Below, one piece after another: positions 42,328 through 51,285 of a stretch of DNA of 64,000 nucleotides. The notes under the pieces were generated by a model. That model saw only the letters and a program-made list of their open reading frames with translations. It searched no databases and was not told the origin of the DNA. Both the position numbers and the translations under genes were made by a program. The stretch is from Neoalteromonas arenosi. Lineage in GTDB: Bacteria; Pseudomonadota; Gammaproteobacteria; Enterobacterales; Alteromonadaceae. Location of the stretch: the NCBI RefSeq assembly GCF_030362855.1, contig NZ_JAUCBP010000006.1, forward strand, positions 262,329-326,328. Reading direction: 5' to 3'. The number at the start of each line of letters is the position of its first letter. Position 1 is the stretch's first letter.

Positions 42328-45123
42328 TTAGAACGTCATGCTGAAGCGAACATAACCGAACTGTCCAGGTACTTCGTACATAGACGGGTCGAAGCTGTTA
42401 GCAAACGTTGTGAAAGATACTGGTGGATCTTGATCCAACAAGTTGTTGATACCAGCAGTTACACGTAGGTTATCGTTGATGAAGTAACCAACTGATACAT
42501 CGTGGTAACCCATTGCACCCAACTCGTTGTAATCTTCACCGTCAGGACCGCTGTTAGGATCGCTACATAGCTCATCGTTCAACGATGCGCTGATGCTACA
42601 GTTCTCAACAGTTGAACCAATGTGGCGGATCAAGTAGTTAGCAGTCCAGTCACCGTTAACCCAGTTCAAGCTGATGTTAGAACGGATACGTGGAACAACG
42701 TCACGGTCAAACGCACGACCAGCTTCACGGAACGGAGTTTCCGCACCAGATACTGGGTCTACGATGATTACGCTACGGTCATCAACATAAGTTGCGTCTA
42801 AACGGAACTTGAAGTCACCAAAGTCAGTTTCGAAGTTATATGCTAACTCCATGTCGAAACCTTTCGTTGTTTGACCACCTAAGTTAACCAAACCGTTGAA
42901 CAAGTCTACGATCTGACCTTGTGAACCACGTTGAACAAGTGAACAAAGCGTTACGCCGTCGCCCGCACAAGCGTCAAGGATAGATTGAGCACCAACAGAT
43001 GAAACCGCGCCTTCAACTTCGATATCGAACACGTCAAACGTCAATGAAGCACCTTCTAACCACTCTGGTGCATAAACAACACCGTATGTGAAGCTTTCTG
43101 CTTCTTCAGCCGCTAGATTACGGTTACCACCAACGGTGATACGAATCTGTGAGTTAGGCTGTACATAGCCAGCAGGGATACCCGCACAACCCGGAAGGTT
43201 AGGGTTAGCTGCTGCGCCACCGTTACATGGGTCAGTTAGTGGTGGGAAGCTATCGCTGTTACCTAGGAACAACTCAGAGATTGAAGGTGCACGGAATGCT
43301 TCAGACCATGTACCACGAACCATCAACTCTTCGTTAATGCGCCACTTCAAGCCAACTTTAGAGTTAGTCGTGTCACCGAAGTTGCTGTAGTCAGAGTAAC
43401 GAGTCGCAAGTTCTAAGTCTAATGAATCTACAAAATCCATATCAGCAACTAGAGGAACTGCTAATTCTAGGTAGAATTCTTCAACGCTGAATGAACCTTC
43501 AGTCGGTTGACGAGAGTTACCAGAAGTAATGCCCGCTGCAATCAACGCGTCTGGCTGGTCGTAACCTTCTTGCCAGCGCTTCTCATAACCTGCTGCGAAG
43601 CCAACGAAACCAGCTGGAAGTTCCATAACTTCACCAGTGATGTTCGCCTGATAGCTTTCTAGTGTAGTACCAGCAGCGTCTTGCGCAGTAAATGAAATGT
43701 AATCAAGCATTTCTTGAGTAATTGAACCTTGACCGATACCTGTAGAACCACCGAATAGGTTTAAAGGTACGCAAGATGCGTCGTTAACACACTCATTGCC
43801 TAAAGCAAGCTTAACGCGGTCAGTGTTTAGAAGACCATCTGTTAGCGTGTTTTGTGCGATATCAGCATATGTATAGCCAACATCCCAGTAGTATTCGCTG
43901 TCACCTAACTCAAGAACACCTTCAAAACCACCGTTGAACTGGAACTGGTCAACGTTCTGTTTGAATTCACGGTTACCCGCTTCAAACATACGACGACCAA
44001 CCAAGAACAACCAACCTGGATCGCCAGCTGGTAGGTCAGTAGAAAGGTCAATACCTAGCGGGTTGAACGGGTTGTCCGCGCCGATCACATACCCAGAATC
44101 ACCGAATGCAGCACCGAAGAACAATGGCGTAGGTGCCAAGAACTGTGCAGATTTACGGTTGCCGTAGAAAGCCGTTGCAACAGCTGACACGTTGTCTGTT
44201 AACTCATAACGACCCTGAGAGTATAAGTTGATACGCTCTTGAGGTGTTGACAAGTAGTTGAAAGGAGCAAAGTTAAAGCGGCTACCTGGCTCAGTCCAAG
44301 GTGCTAGACCACCTTGCTGACCAGTACCTGTTTGGTTCTGGAAATCACCGTTCGCATCATAGTACATGAAACGACCGTTAGGCGTACCAGATGAACCACC
44401 GAAACCTTCTGGAGTACCGAATACAGGAACTGCAGAAATAGGACGGTCGCCAGCGAATGTTGGCTCTTCTTCTACGTAAGAAACGTTGAAGTAAACGTTA
44501 CCTTTGTCGTTAGAAACACCGAAACCGATGTCGTATTGTTCTTTATTACCGTCGCCTTCGCTGATGTACTCACCTTGGTATGCACTCGCGTGAACACCTT
44601 CGAAGTCTTGCTTAGTAATGATGTTTACAACACCTGCGATCGCATCAGAACCGTAAACCGCAGAAGCACCGTCTTTAAGAACTTCGATACGCTCGATGAT
44701 TGAAGCTGGGATGTTGTTCAAGTCAACTGAACCGCCTAGGCCTGGAGACCAACGCTTACCGTTAACTAGTACCAACGTACGGTTAGAACCGATACCACGG
44801 ATGTTAATCGTAGTTGTACCGTTACCACCGTTGTTGTTGTTGGTGTTGATTGCAGAACCTGCTGCAGGAATTGATTGAAGAACGTCACCGATTGAAGTGA
44901 TACCGAACTTTTCAATTTCGATCGCGTCAAGAACAGATACTGGGTTAGCACCTTCAATGTCTGCACGACGGATACGTGAACCAGTTACCTGGATTTTTTC
45001 AACAGCGCCCTCATCTGCGCCAGCATCTTGAGCGATTGCTGGAGCGGCAAAACCTAGTGATGATACTGCGCCGAAAGCACAAGCCAACTTGACTGACTGT
45101 GCCAGCTTAGAGTTTGTAAACAT
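42328..45123 (-). CDS. Large TonB-dependent receptor
   Basis: 931 residues. Signal peptide MFTNSKLAQSVKLACAFGAVSSLGFAAPAIAQ; TonB-box region VEKIQVTGSRI; plug (about 45-170) with NIRGIGSNRTLVLVNGKRW and EVLKDGASAVYGSDAIAGVVNII. The barrel ends FGYVRFSMTF. Strongly uniform codon use (GAA, GGT, CGT, AAC-type choices) and a perfect AGGGAG ribosome site suggest high expression. The ligand is unknown; cysteine pairs in extracellular loops (NECVNDASC, DPCNGG) suggest disulfide-braced loops. It has its own promoter region and terminator, so it is monocistronic. Confidence 0.95.
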   Translation of the reverse strand: MFTNSKLAQSVKLACAFGAVSSLGFAAPAIAQDAGADEGAVEKIQVTGSRIRRADIEGANPVSVLDAIEIEKFGITSIGDVLQSIPAAGSAINTNNNNGGNGTTTINIRGIGSNRTLVLVNGKRWSPGLGGSVDLNNIPASIIERIEVLKDGASAVYGSDAIAGVVNIITKQDFEGVHASAYQGEYISEGDGNKEQYDIGFGVSNDKGNVYFNVSYVEEEPTFAGDRPISAVPVFGTPEGFGGSSGTPNGRFMYYDANGDFQNQTGTGQQGGLAPWTEPGSRFNFAPFNYLSTPQERINLYSQGRYELTDNVSAVATAFYGNRKSAQFLAPTPLFFGAAFGDSGYVIGADNPFNPLGIDLSTDLPAGDPGWLFLVGRRMFEAGNREFKQNVDQFQFNGGFEGVLELGDSEYYWDVGYTYADIAQNTLTDGLLNTDRVKLALGNECVNDASCVPLNLFGGSTGIGQGSITQEMLDYISFTAQDAAGTTLESYQANITGEVMELPAGFVGFAAGYEKRWQEGYDQPDALIAAGITSGNSRQPTEGSFSVEEFYLELAVPLVADMDFVDSLDLELATRYSDYSNFGDTTNSKVGLKWRINEELMVRGTWSEAFRAPSISELFLGNSDSFPPLTDPCNGGAAANPNLPGCAGIPAGYVQPNSQIRITVGGNRNLAAEEAESFTYGVVYAPEWLEGASLTFDVFDIEVEGAVSSVGAQSILDACAGDGVTLCSLVQRGSQGQIVDLFNGLVNLGGQTTKGFDMELAYNFETDFGDFKFRLDATYVDDRSVIIVDPVSGAETPFREAGRAFDRDVVPRIRSNISLNWVNGDWTANYLIRHIGSTVENCSISASLNDELCSDPNSGPDGEDYNELGAMGYHDVSVGYFINDNLRVTAGINNLLDQDPPVSFTTFANSFDPSMYEVPGQFGYVRFSMTF

Positions 45124-45130
45124 GTATTGT

Positions 45131-45159
45131 CTCCCTGGATCACTAATTCAAATAGTGAT
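45131..45159 (-). promoter_or_regulatory. Receptor leader: Shine-Dalgarno plus 7-bp hairpin
   Basis: On the minus strand the dyad ATCACTA / TAGTGAT (loop 7 nt, 45139-45159) lies immediately before AGGGAG (45136-45131), which is 7 nt from the receptor ATG. The hairpin leaves the ribosome site open and may stabilise the 5' end of the mRNA. Confidence 0.5.
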
Positions 45160-45315
45160 TTGTTATTAACCGTATGATCGGTTTTTTATTAGTAAGGTAG
45201 TGAACCTCACAGCGATAATAACCATATCCACACAGCGTGGTCAACTGCGTTTACGGTGAGATGCATAAAAGTTCAAAATTTTTTTCGATTATTTTATCTA
45301 GCCGTAAAGAATTTA

Positions 45316-46425
45316 TTACACTTTAGTTTTGTTCGCCTGATATAGATGAAACTCTAAATAGCGCGTCACCTCGTCAGGTAGTTTTGGCAAAAGGTGTTTA
45401 GGCAGTAAGAAAGTCGCCATGTCAAAGAAATCTACGAATACCCGATTTGCCTGCGTGGTCCGATGCAAGTATTCATGCCCAGCAGAACCACCAGTACCAA
45501 TTTTTCCGCCTAACATCCGGTGAACCATCATGGCGTGACGGTGACGCCAAATAGTCAATTTTTCATCGACTTCCGTCAGTAAGGTAATAAATTGGAAGGG
45601 CAAATTGAAAATGGGTTCTTGTGAATATTGTTTAATAAAAAGCGCTGACAACATCGCTTTTTGGCTGAGACGAAATTGGCCACTATCTAGCAGTTCTTGA
45701 TATTGCGCTTCGTCGAGTAAGGCAGAAAATTTGGCTTCAGTTTGCGCCAGAGCCGCCAATTCCTTATTGCGCTCGGTCTGGGAAAGCCCCTGGTTTTGTG
45801 TGATTGTTTGCCGATCTTCTGCGAGATAATCTTCAGTAACAGTCTTATACAACTGCCAAAAAGAGAAACCATCGATTTCTAACAGCGGCATTCTCGCCAA
45901 CCATTTATCGACTAATTCAAACAAACTCGGCTGCTTCTCCAGATTCGTGAGGTATGCGCGGTCGTCTTCAGTTAGTCGCAAGTAAAACGATTGCTGATCG
46001 AAATCGATTCTATACTCGCGTTTTAAGCCGAGCGAAATCTCCAACTGTTTAAACTGGATGCTTTGAAAGCCAGATGCTGGGACCAAGTAATCGCGGAATG
46101 CGAGAAACTCCTGTGGCGTCATGGTTTCCATTACGCTAATTTGATCGTTCATAATCTGTTGTATTTGCGTCACTCGACGCAGACGATGAACGACAGTGGT
46201 CAAATCGCGGTCATCAACGTTATTCGAAGCAAAAATGCTAATAATACTGTTGAGCTCATGCAAAATTTGCTTAAACCACAATTCGTAGACCTGATGAACA
46301 ATGATAAAAAGCGTCTCATCATGAGCAGCTTCCGCATATTTTTCGCTTTGCAGTTTTTGTGCGCCTAAAATCTTATCGAGGTGTAAGTAGTCACCGTAGT
46401 AAACCGGTGGGATATTTTTATGCAT
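45316..46425 (-). CDS. kynA: Tryptophan 2,3-dioxygenase
   Basis: 369 residues. MHKNIPPVYYGDYLHLDKILGAQ, then DETLFIIVHQVYELWFKQILHEL (substrate-binding Phe/Tyr/Arg region), WRHRHAMMVHRMLGGKIGTGGSAGHEYL (heme-ligand His and the GTGGS substrate loop) and RTTQANRVFVDFFDM are all typical of TDO. It opens the indole ring of tryptophan to N-formylkynurenine. No kynurenine formamidase or kynureninase gene lies nearby. It has no partner in an operon here but sits in an amino-acid degradation region. Confidence 0.95.
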   Translation of the reverse strand: MHKNIPPVYYGDYLHLDKILGAQKLQSEKYAEAAHDETLFIIVHQVYELWFKQILHELNSIISIFASNNVDDRDLTTVVHRLRRVTQIQQIMNDQISVMETMTPQEFLAFRDYLVPASGFQSIQFKQLEISLGLKREYRIDFDQQSFYLRLTEDDRAYLTNLEKQPSLFELVDKWLARMPLLEIDGFSFWQLYKTVTEDYLAEDRQTITQNQGLSQTERNKELAALAQTEAKFSALLDEAQYQELLDSGQFRLSQKAMLSALFIKQYSQEPIFNLPFQFITLLTEVDEKLTIWRHRHAMMVHRMLGGKIGTGGSAGHEYLHRTTQANRVFVDFFDMATFLLPKHLLPKLPDEVTRYLEFHLYQANKTKV

Positions 46426-46587
46426 TATTATTCTCGGTTTGTTTAATCCTTATAGATTATCAGCTCAAGTGGTTGATTGCCCATATCGTTCAGCAAACTA
46501 AATTCAATCCGTGAATTGGTAATGTTTTTTCAGACCGCAAAATGTATGCTATTTTTTAAACAACAATCAGACGTGCTTAGGCCTAAT

Positions 46588-46857
46588 ATGAAACTTGATG
46601 ATGATATCCACAATTATTATGAGCATTTAGTGCTAGAAAGAATTGAGAAGCTCGGCTTAGATAAGACCAAAGAAAGCGATTTTCTTGCCGACTTGTGTTG
46701 TTTGGCACTTAACCAAGTACCCCCACGGTATATTCGGTACGAAGTTGACATGGCTTTTTACCTACCACAAAACGAGCGCCAACAAATGGAAATGAACGTA
46801 GTCAATGCGGTCGACAAAGCGCTGGGGTATTTAAACCAAAAAGATGTTAGGCAGTGA
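46588..46857 (+). CDS. ComFB-family protein
   Basis: 89 residues from ATG 46588 (MKLDDDIHNYYEHLVLERIEKLGL). The protein contains SDFLADLCCLALNQVPPRYIRYEVDMAFYLPQNERQQM, the ComFB (late competence) family core with a CC pair and NxxPPxYxxxxVD motif. Relatives bind cyclic di-nucleotides or work in competence in other phyla; here the role is unknown. The frame extends upstream to 46477, but that part contains no ribosome site and looks non-coding. It is divergent from kynA. Confidence 0.8.
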   Translation: MKLDDDIHNYYEHLVLERIEKLGLDKTKESDFLADLCCLALNQVPPRYIRYEVDMAFYLPQNERQQMEMNVVNAVDKALGYLNQKDVRQ

Positions 46858-46871
46858 TATAAAAGGGAGTT

Positions 46872-46984
46872 GGTGGCAAGCACCTAGCCACATTCCGGCA
46901 CATGAGTCGTTCGCTGCGGCTGCTCCCTTCCGGGCCTGACCGGGTTAACGAAGTATCATTGCGGAAGGACCAAGCGCCTACCAT
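46872..46984 (-). ncRNA. ffs: 4.5S signal recognition particle RNA
   Basis: On the minus strand the SRP apical hairpin is unmistakable: GGTCAGGCCCGGAAGG then GAGCAGCC, the Ffh-binding internal loops and GGAA tetraloop. Flanking strands CGTTAACCC and ATGTGCCGGAATGTGGC continue the long hairpin. Ends are set where the outer strands (GGTAGGCGC and GCTTGCCACC) still pair, so they are approximate within a few bases. The RNA works with Ffh and FtsY in co-translational membrane targeting. Confidence 0.93.
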
Positions 46985-47073
46985 AGAAAAGCTGGCTAAC
47001 CAGCGGCGCGCATTATCCCTATTTCAAAGTCTGAATGCAAGCCGATGTGACTGTTAGCCAATGAAAAATCCCA

Positions 47074-48123
47074 TTAGTATTTGAAGCGCTCTTCCGCCAT
47101 CGTATTGGCCACTTCATTAGTGGCTTTATTTTCGTCGTCTGCGCGTGTAAAAATGGCACTTAAGTTGTCTCCGATGCGCTCAATGTGCGACTTCATTGCA
47201 GCTGCACTTGAGTCAAATCGTTGATGATAGATATCAATCACACCGCCAGCGTTTATCACGTAATCTGGCGCATACAGGATATCTTTCTGGCGCAACATTT
47301 CCCCCATGGCTTCTGTACTGAGTTGGTTATTGGCAGCCCCCGCTATCACGCTAGTTTGGATCCCAGCAATACTCTCTAGGTTAATCGTCGCTCCCATTGC
47401 ACAAGGGGCTAAAACATCAGCTTTTACACTGTTGATTTGTTCTGGTGCGACTACAGTTGCTCCAAACTCCTCTACTGCTCGTTGAGTATTTTCTGGATAA
47501 ATATCGGTAACGATCAATTTCGCACCTGCTGCGTGTAAATGAGCGGCTAAACGATATCCGACGTGTCCTAGCCCCTGAATAGCAACGGTAAGACCATTTA
47601 CACCGGTACCAAATTTATGTTGCACAGCAGCCTGTAATCCAACAAAAACACCGTAGGCTGTCGAAGGGGCAGGATTGCCATCTGACGGCTCCCCCGTATA
47701 CTGGTACTTGGCATTAATACCAGCAATGTACTGTGAGTGTTTCGCCATATTATGCAGATCATCAACACTAATACCGGAATCTTCCGCGGTGTAATAACTA
47801 CCACCAAGTGATTCAACGAAACGCCCCATGGATTCCATCATATCGGCAGTTTTAATCCGGCGGGGATCGCCGAGAATAACTGATTTACCACCACCTAATT
47901 TGAGCTCAGCCATGGCCGCTTTATAGGTCATGCCTTTGGATAATCGCAACACGTCAGTTAGCGCCTCAGCACTGTTCGCATAAGGCCACATCCGGCAACC
48001 GCCTAAAGCTGGTCCCAAGTATGTGTTATGCACCGCTATTATCGCTTTTAAGCCTGTTTTTTCGTCGTTCCAGAACGCAACGCGTTCGTGTTTATCAAAT
48101 TCGCCGTGTTCAAATACGCTCAC
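47074..48123 (-). CDS. ldh: Leucine (branched-chain amino acid) dehydrogenase
   Basis: 349 residues of the Glu/Leu/Phe/Val dehydrogenase family. The catalytic region is GPALGGCRMWPYANSAEALTDVLRLSKGMTYKAAMAELKLGGGKSVILGD, with lysines of the active site. The NAD-binding loop is VAIQGLGHVGYRLAAHLHAAGAKLIVTD. It deaminates branched-chain amino acids to 2-keto acids, or aminates the reverse. It is divergent from an Lrp-type regulator, a common pairing for its control. Val or Phe as alternate substrates cannot be excluded. Confidence 0.93.
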   Translation of the reverse strand: MSVFEHGEFDKHERVAFWNDEKTGLKAIIAVHNTYLGPALGGCRMWPYANSAEALTDVLRLSKGMTYKAAMAELKLGGGKSVILGDPRRIKTADMMESMGRFVESLGGSYYTAEDSGISVDDLHNMAKHSQYIAGINAKYQYTGEPSDGNPAPSTAYGVFVGLQAAVQHKFGTGVNGLTVAIQGLGHVGYRLAAHLHAAGAKLIVTDIYPENTQRAVEEFGATVVAPEQINSVKADVLAPCAMGATINLESIAGIQTSVIAGAANNQLSTEAMGEMLRQKDILYAPDYVINAGGVIDIYHQRFDSSAAAMKSHIERIGDNLSAIFTRADDENKATNEVANTMAEERFKY

Positions 48124-48250
48124 TGCTGGGTACTCTTTATTGTCATTATTGAAATGTCAATGTTAGCGGATCACGCTGAGGACGATTGTTGCGAAAACAC
48201 GATAGCAAAGAATTTTGCATGAATAACTGTTGCAACCTCTCCTTGCTTAG

Positions 48251-48266
48251 TAGGATACTTGTCCTA
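48251..48266. promoter_or_regulatory. Candidate Lrp-type operator
   Basis: Dyad TAGGA-TACTTG-TCCTA in the 196-bp divergent region between ldh and the Lrp-type gene, 54 bp before the regulator start. Position and symmetry suggest an operator for the regulator; this is inferred. Confidence 0.45.
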
Positions 48267-48319
48267 TTATTTATGAATAAACAAACAAGTTAGATTTGTT
48301 TTACTGTAATTAGGTAACG

Positions 48320-48787
48320 ATGAAACTAGATAAATTCGACCGTGAAATTCTACGCGTAATGCAACGCGACGCGACCGTCTCTATGGCTGACTTGAGTCAA
48401 CGTGTCGGTTTGTCTCACACTCCGTGCTGGCGTCGTGTCAAACGCCTTGAAGCCGATGGTATTATCAAAGGAAAAGTAACGCTGCTCGATGGTAAGAAGC
48501 TTAATTTGGGCGTGTCGGTTTTTATCTTTGTCACATTGAAAAATCACGATGGTGAATCGCTCAACGACTTCGAACGCGCGGTGCAGAGCATTGATGAAAT
48601 TGTTGAATGTCATACCACAAGTGGCGATAGGGATTACCTATTGAAAGTCATCGTTGAAAGTATTGAAGAGTACGAACACTTACTCAAATCAAAGCTCACC
48701 CACCTGCCATTAGTTGACCATTTGAGTAGTACATTTGCGTTAAAACAAGTAAAAAACACCACAGAACTTCCGATCAAAAATCAATAA
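48320..48787 (+). CDS. Lrp/AsnC-family transcriptional regulator
   Basis: 155 residues. The N-terminal winged helix MKLDKFDREILRVMQRDATVSMADLSQRVGLSHTPCWRRVKRLEADGIIKGKVTLLD is an AsnC-type HTH. The C-terminal RAM domain ends VECHTTSGDRDYLLKVIVESIEEYEHLLKSKLTHLPLVDHLSSTFALKQVK. It senses an amino acid; being divergent from leucine dehydrogenase, it probably controls that gene (BkdR-like logic). An AGGT ribosome site precedes ATG 48320. The exact effector is not readable. Confidence 0.92.
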   Translation: MKLDKFDREILRVMQRDATVSMADLSQRVGLSHTPCWRRVKRLEADGIIKGKVTLLDGKKLNLGVSVFIFVTLKNHDGESLNDFERAVQSIDEIVECHTTSGDRDYLLKVIVESIEEYEHLLKSKLTHLPLVDHLSSTFALKQVKNTTELPIKNQ

Positions 48788-48961
48788 CGGTGAATGTTCT
48801 AATGGCTCGCACCCGCTAGCCCGCTAGAAACACGTTTATGAAAGATTACCACGCGGGAATTGCAGAGATCTTGTTTTTCATCGCTTCGGGCACTGTGATT
48901 GCGTCTGAATTCGCACCAGTGAGCGCCCCTGCGATAGTCAACAAACTGACTGGAAATTGAG

Positions 48962-49612
48962 TTAAGTTGCATCCGGCTGATTTTCAGGGGCTGCGAGCTG
49001 AAACGCTTCTAATTCATTACAATTCTCATCAATTGACGCAATTAGTGGATATTTTGTCATATCAACACCAAAGCGTTTTGCATTGTACACCTGAGGAATC
49101 AACACAATATCAGCTAATGTGACATCAAAGCCGAAACAATACTTACCTGCACGGGTTTGCAGGCGTTTCTCTATTGCTGTAAAGCCCTTTTCAATCCATT
49201 TGACCGCCCATGCGGTGCGTGCGTTGGCATCGCCTCCGAGCTCGGTAATCGCATTTAACACGCGCAGATTGGCAAGTGGTTGAACATCGCACGCGATATC
49301 TTGCGCGACACCGCGTATACGGGCCTTATCCAACGCGTGATTGGGCAAAAATCGCAAGGGTTCAGGGTATCGTTCGTCTAGGTATTCTATGATACTCAGC
49401 GATTGGTTGAGTGTGAAATCCTCATCGTCATCAATAAATGCCGGAACTAGGCCTGAAGGATTCATGCGTAAATAATCTTCGCTGTATTGTTGACCACCGT
49501 CTTTAACTAAATGAATCGGGTGGTATTGATACGCAATATTCTTCAGATTTAGCGCAATTCTTACTCGATAAGTGGCAGACGATCGCCAATAACCGTAAAG
49601 GTGAATACTCAT
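48962..49612 (-). CDS. maiA: Maleylacetoacetate isomerase (zeta-class GST)
   Basis: 216 residues. IHLYGYWRSSATYRVRIALNLKNIAYQY is the zeta-class glutathione-site motif (SSxxxRVR), and SLSIIEYLDERYPEPLRFLPN and the C-terminal GST helical domain follow. It isomerises maleylacetoacetate to fumarylacetoacetate in tyrosine/homogentisate breakdown. It follows tyrR by 16 bp on the same strand. The usual partners hmgA and fahA are not in the window. Confidence 0.9.
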   Translation of the reverse strand: MSIHLYGYWRSSATYRVRIALNLKNIAYQYHPIHLVKDGGQQYSEDYLRMNPSGLVPAFIDDDEDFTLNQSLSIIEYLDERYPEPLRFLPNHALDKARIRGVAQDIACDVQPLANLRVLNAITELGGDANARTAWAVKWIEKGFTAIEKRLQTRAGKYCFGFDVTLADIVLIPQVYNAKRFGVDMTKYPLIASIDENCNELEAFQLAAPENQPDAT

Positions 49613-49628
49613 AACATAATCCTCGTTA

Positions 49629-51179
49629 TTATTTTTTTAAGCCGCTGCGGCTTATGCCGTAGTCGCGCAATTTATTAGCAATAGCCGTATGACTTAAGCC
49701 TAACTTCTTAGCTAACTGACGAGTACTCGGATAAAACGGATATAAGCGTTGCAGCAGCTCTTTTTCAAAATTTTTCACCTCTTGATCCAAGCTTCCTTCA
49801 AAATTCTCGTCGATAAAACTTACCTTTGTGGCATTGGTCGGTAACTGGAGGCTTTCAACGCTGATTTCTTGTTGGAGCTCAGAAGCCAGCACTCGCTCGA
49901 TAGTTTTCTCTAATTGATCGATATTGCCCGGCCATGGATAGTTGAGCAGGTAATCGGCAGCCGCTTTGCTCAAACGCGCGCGATGTCGCCCTAATTTGAC
50001 ACACTTTTTTTGAATAATATTGTCTGCCAACGGTAAAATATCTGCGCGGCGTTCCCTCAATGGTGGGATCATGATCGCCATTGAAGTCAGTCGATAATAG
50101 AGATCATCGCGAAGTAAGCCTCTGTCCATACGGTTATGCAGGTCGTAACTACTGCATGCAATGATCCTGACATTCGCTGTCCGCTCATTGACCTCACCTT
50201 GACGACTGTACTTACCGTGTTCAATCAAGCGCAGTATTCGACCCTGAATTTCTACCGAAATCTCTGCAATGTCACTCATGATTAAAGTGCCACCATCCGC
50301 TTGTTCAAGCAGGCCAACTGTGGCTGCGTCCTCAGTGCTCTCAACCCGCCCAAATAATTGCGCCGCTACCTGTTCCTCAGTCAACCCCACTGTATCGAAA
50401 AACACGGGTTCATGCTCACTTCTAGCACTGGCCGAATGACAGGCTTTTGCGAGCGTTTTCTTGCCACAACCATTTTCACCTAATAGCAGCACAGGGTTAT
50501 CTGTTGCTGCTACATGAGTCGCACTGGTTATAACCCGTTTCATCGCTACGGACTGTTTAATGATTGCATCAAAGCCCGCAGTCTGCGGTCGATTGAATGC
50601 GCTTAACTGCTGCCCGAGACGTACCTCCGATTTTAAAATAATGACGGCACCGGCTAAGATTTTGTCTTCCTGAGAATCGTGGATAAAAATGGGCAATATG
50701 TCCGCTAGATAGTCTTGATCAGCAAACTTAAGTTTAAATGCTTGGGCCAATACCTCTTTACTATCAAGCCACTTAGCAAAATTAAACCCTTTGACTATGT
50801 CACCAATTTCTTTGCCAATGACCTGTTGTTGAGTAATGCTAAGACCCACTTCGATAGCGTCGTTTACCTGCGTAATTATGCCTCGACTATCGATAGAAAA
50901 GACCGGATCAGGTAAGGTTTGCAAAATCGCTTTGAGTTGGTGTTTCTCGCGTTCAACGGGCATAAACGCCGTGGTTTTAACATCTTCAATACCATCAATC
51001 CGTCGGATTTTGGGCATAAGGTGCTGAAAATCAGCAAATTCAATACTCGGGAAATTCAGGAATATCTTTCCCGCAGCATCAATCTCGATGCCGCGAAGGT
51101 CAATATTGTGAGCAACTAAAATATCGAGGACGTCCTGGGCGATTCCCAAACGGTCTTGGCAAATGATTTCTAAACGCAT
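49629..51179 (-). CDS. tyrR: TyrR-type transcriptional regulator of aromatic amino acid genes
   Basis: 516 residues. An N-terminal ACT domain (MRLEIICQDRLGIAQDVLDIL) binds the aromatic effector. A PAS domain follows at about 80-190 (LPDPVFSIDSRGIITQVNDAIE), then an AAA+ domain (about 205-440) with Walker A LLLGENGCGKKTLAKACH. The C-terminal Fis-type HTH is STRQLAKKLGLSHTAIANKLRDYGISRSG. The GAFTGA sigma-54 contact motif is absent (FGRVESTEDAATVGLLEQADGG), as in E. coli TyrR, so it acts on sigma-70 promoters. It lies between phhA and maiA. Confidence 0.95.
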   Translation of the reverse strand: MRLEIICQDRLGIAQDVLDILVAHNIDLRGIEIDAAGKIFLNFPSIEFADFQHLMPKIRRIDGIEDVKTTAFMPVEREKHQLKAILQTLPDPVFSIDSRGIITQVNDAIEVGLSITQQQVIGKEIGDIVKGFNFAKWLDSKEVLAQAFKLKFADQDYLADILPIFIHDSQEDKILAGAVIILKSEVRLGQQLSAFNRPQTAGFDAIIKQSVAMKRVITSATHVAATDNPVLLLGENGCGKKTLAKACHSASARSEHEPVFFDTVGLTEEQVAAQLFGRVESTEDAATVGLLEQADGGTLIMSDIAEISVEIQGRILRLIEHGKYSRQGEVNERTANVRIIACSSYDLHNRMDRGLLRDDLYYRLTSMAIMIPPLRERRADILPLADNIIQKKCVKLGRHRARLSKAAADYLLNYPWPGNIDQLEKTIERVLASELQQEISVESLQLPTNATKVSFIDENFEGSLDQEVKNFEKELLQRLYPFYPSTRQLAKKLGLSHTAIANKLRDYGISRSGLKK

Positions 51180-51186
51180 AGGGTGT

Positions 51187-51204
51187 TGTAAAGTTTTTTG
51201 GACA
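51187..51204 (-). promoter_or_regulatory. Candidate TyrR box upstream of tyrR
   Basis: Minus-strand TGTCCAAAAAACTTTACA fits TGTAAA-N6-TTTACA at 10 of 12 consensus positions, including the outer TGT and ACA. It sits 7 bp before the tyrR start, a place for autorepression. Confidence 0.5.
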
Positions 51205-51224
51205 TCTTAGCATCATGCTAAGAT
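51204..51224. repeat. Perfect 10-bp inverted repeat upstream of tyrR
   Basis: ATCTTAGCAT at 51204-51213 and its exact complement ATGCTAAGAT at 51215-51224 around one base, in the 106-bp phhA-tyrR gap. No T-run follows. It abuts the candidate TyrR box and may be a second operator. Confidence 0.7.
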
Positions 51225-51285
51225 GAGCGTAATTAATTTTTTACACTATGCGTTTATCGAGTCATTTAATGCGGTCAGTAACCCA

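Noticed and set aside
46477..46587. Upstream extension of the ComFB-like frame
   Set aside because: The family begins at MKLDDDIHNYY; the extension has no ribosome site and lies in the kynA/comFB promoter gap.
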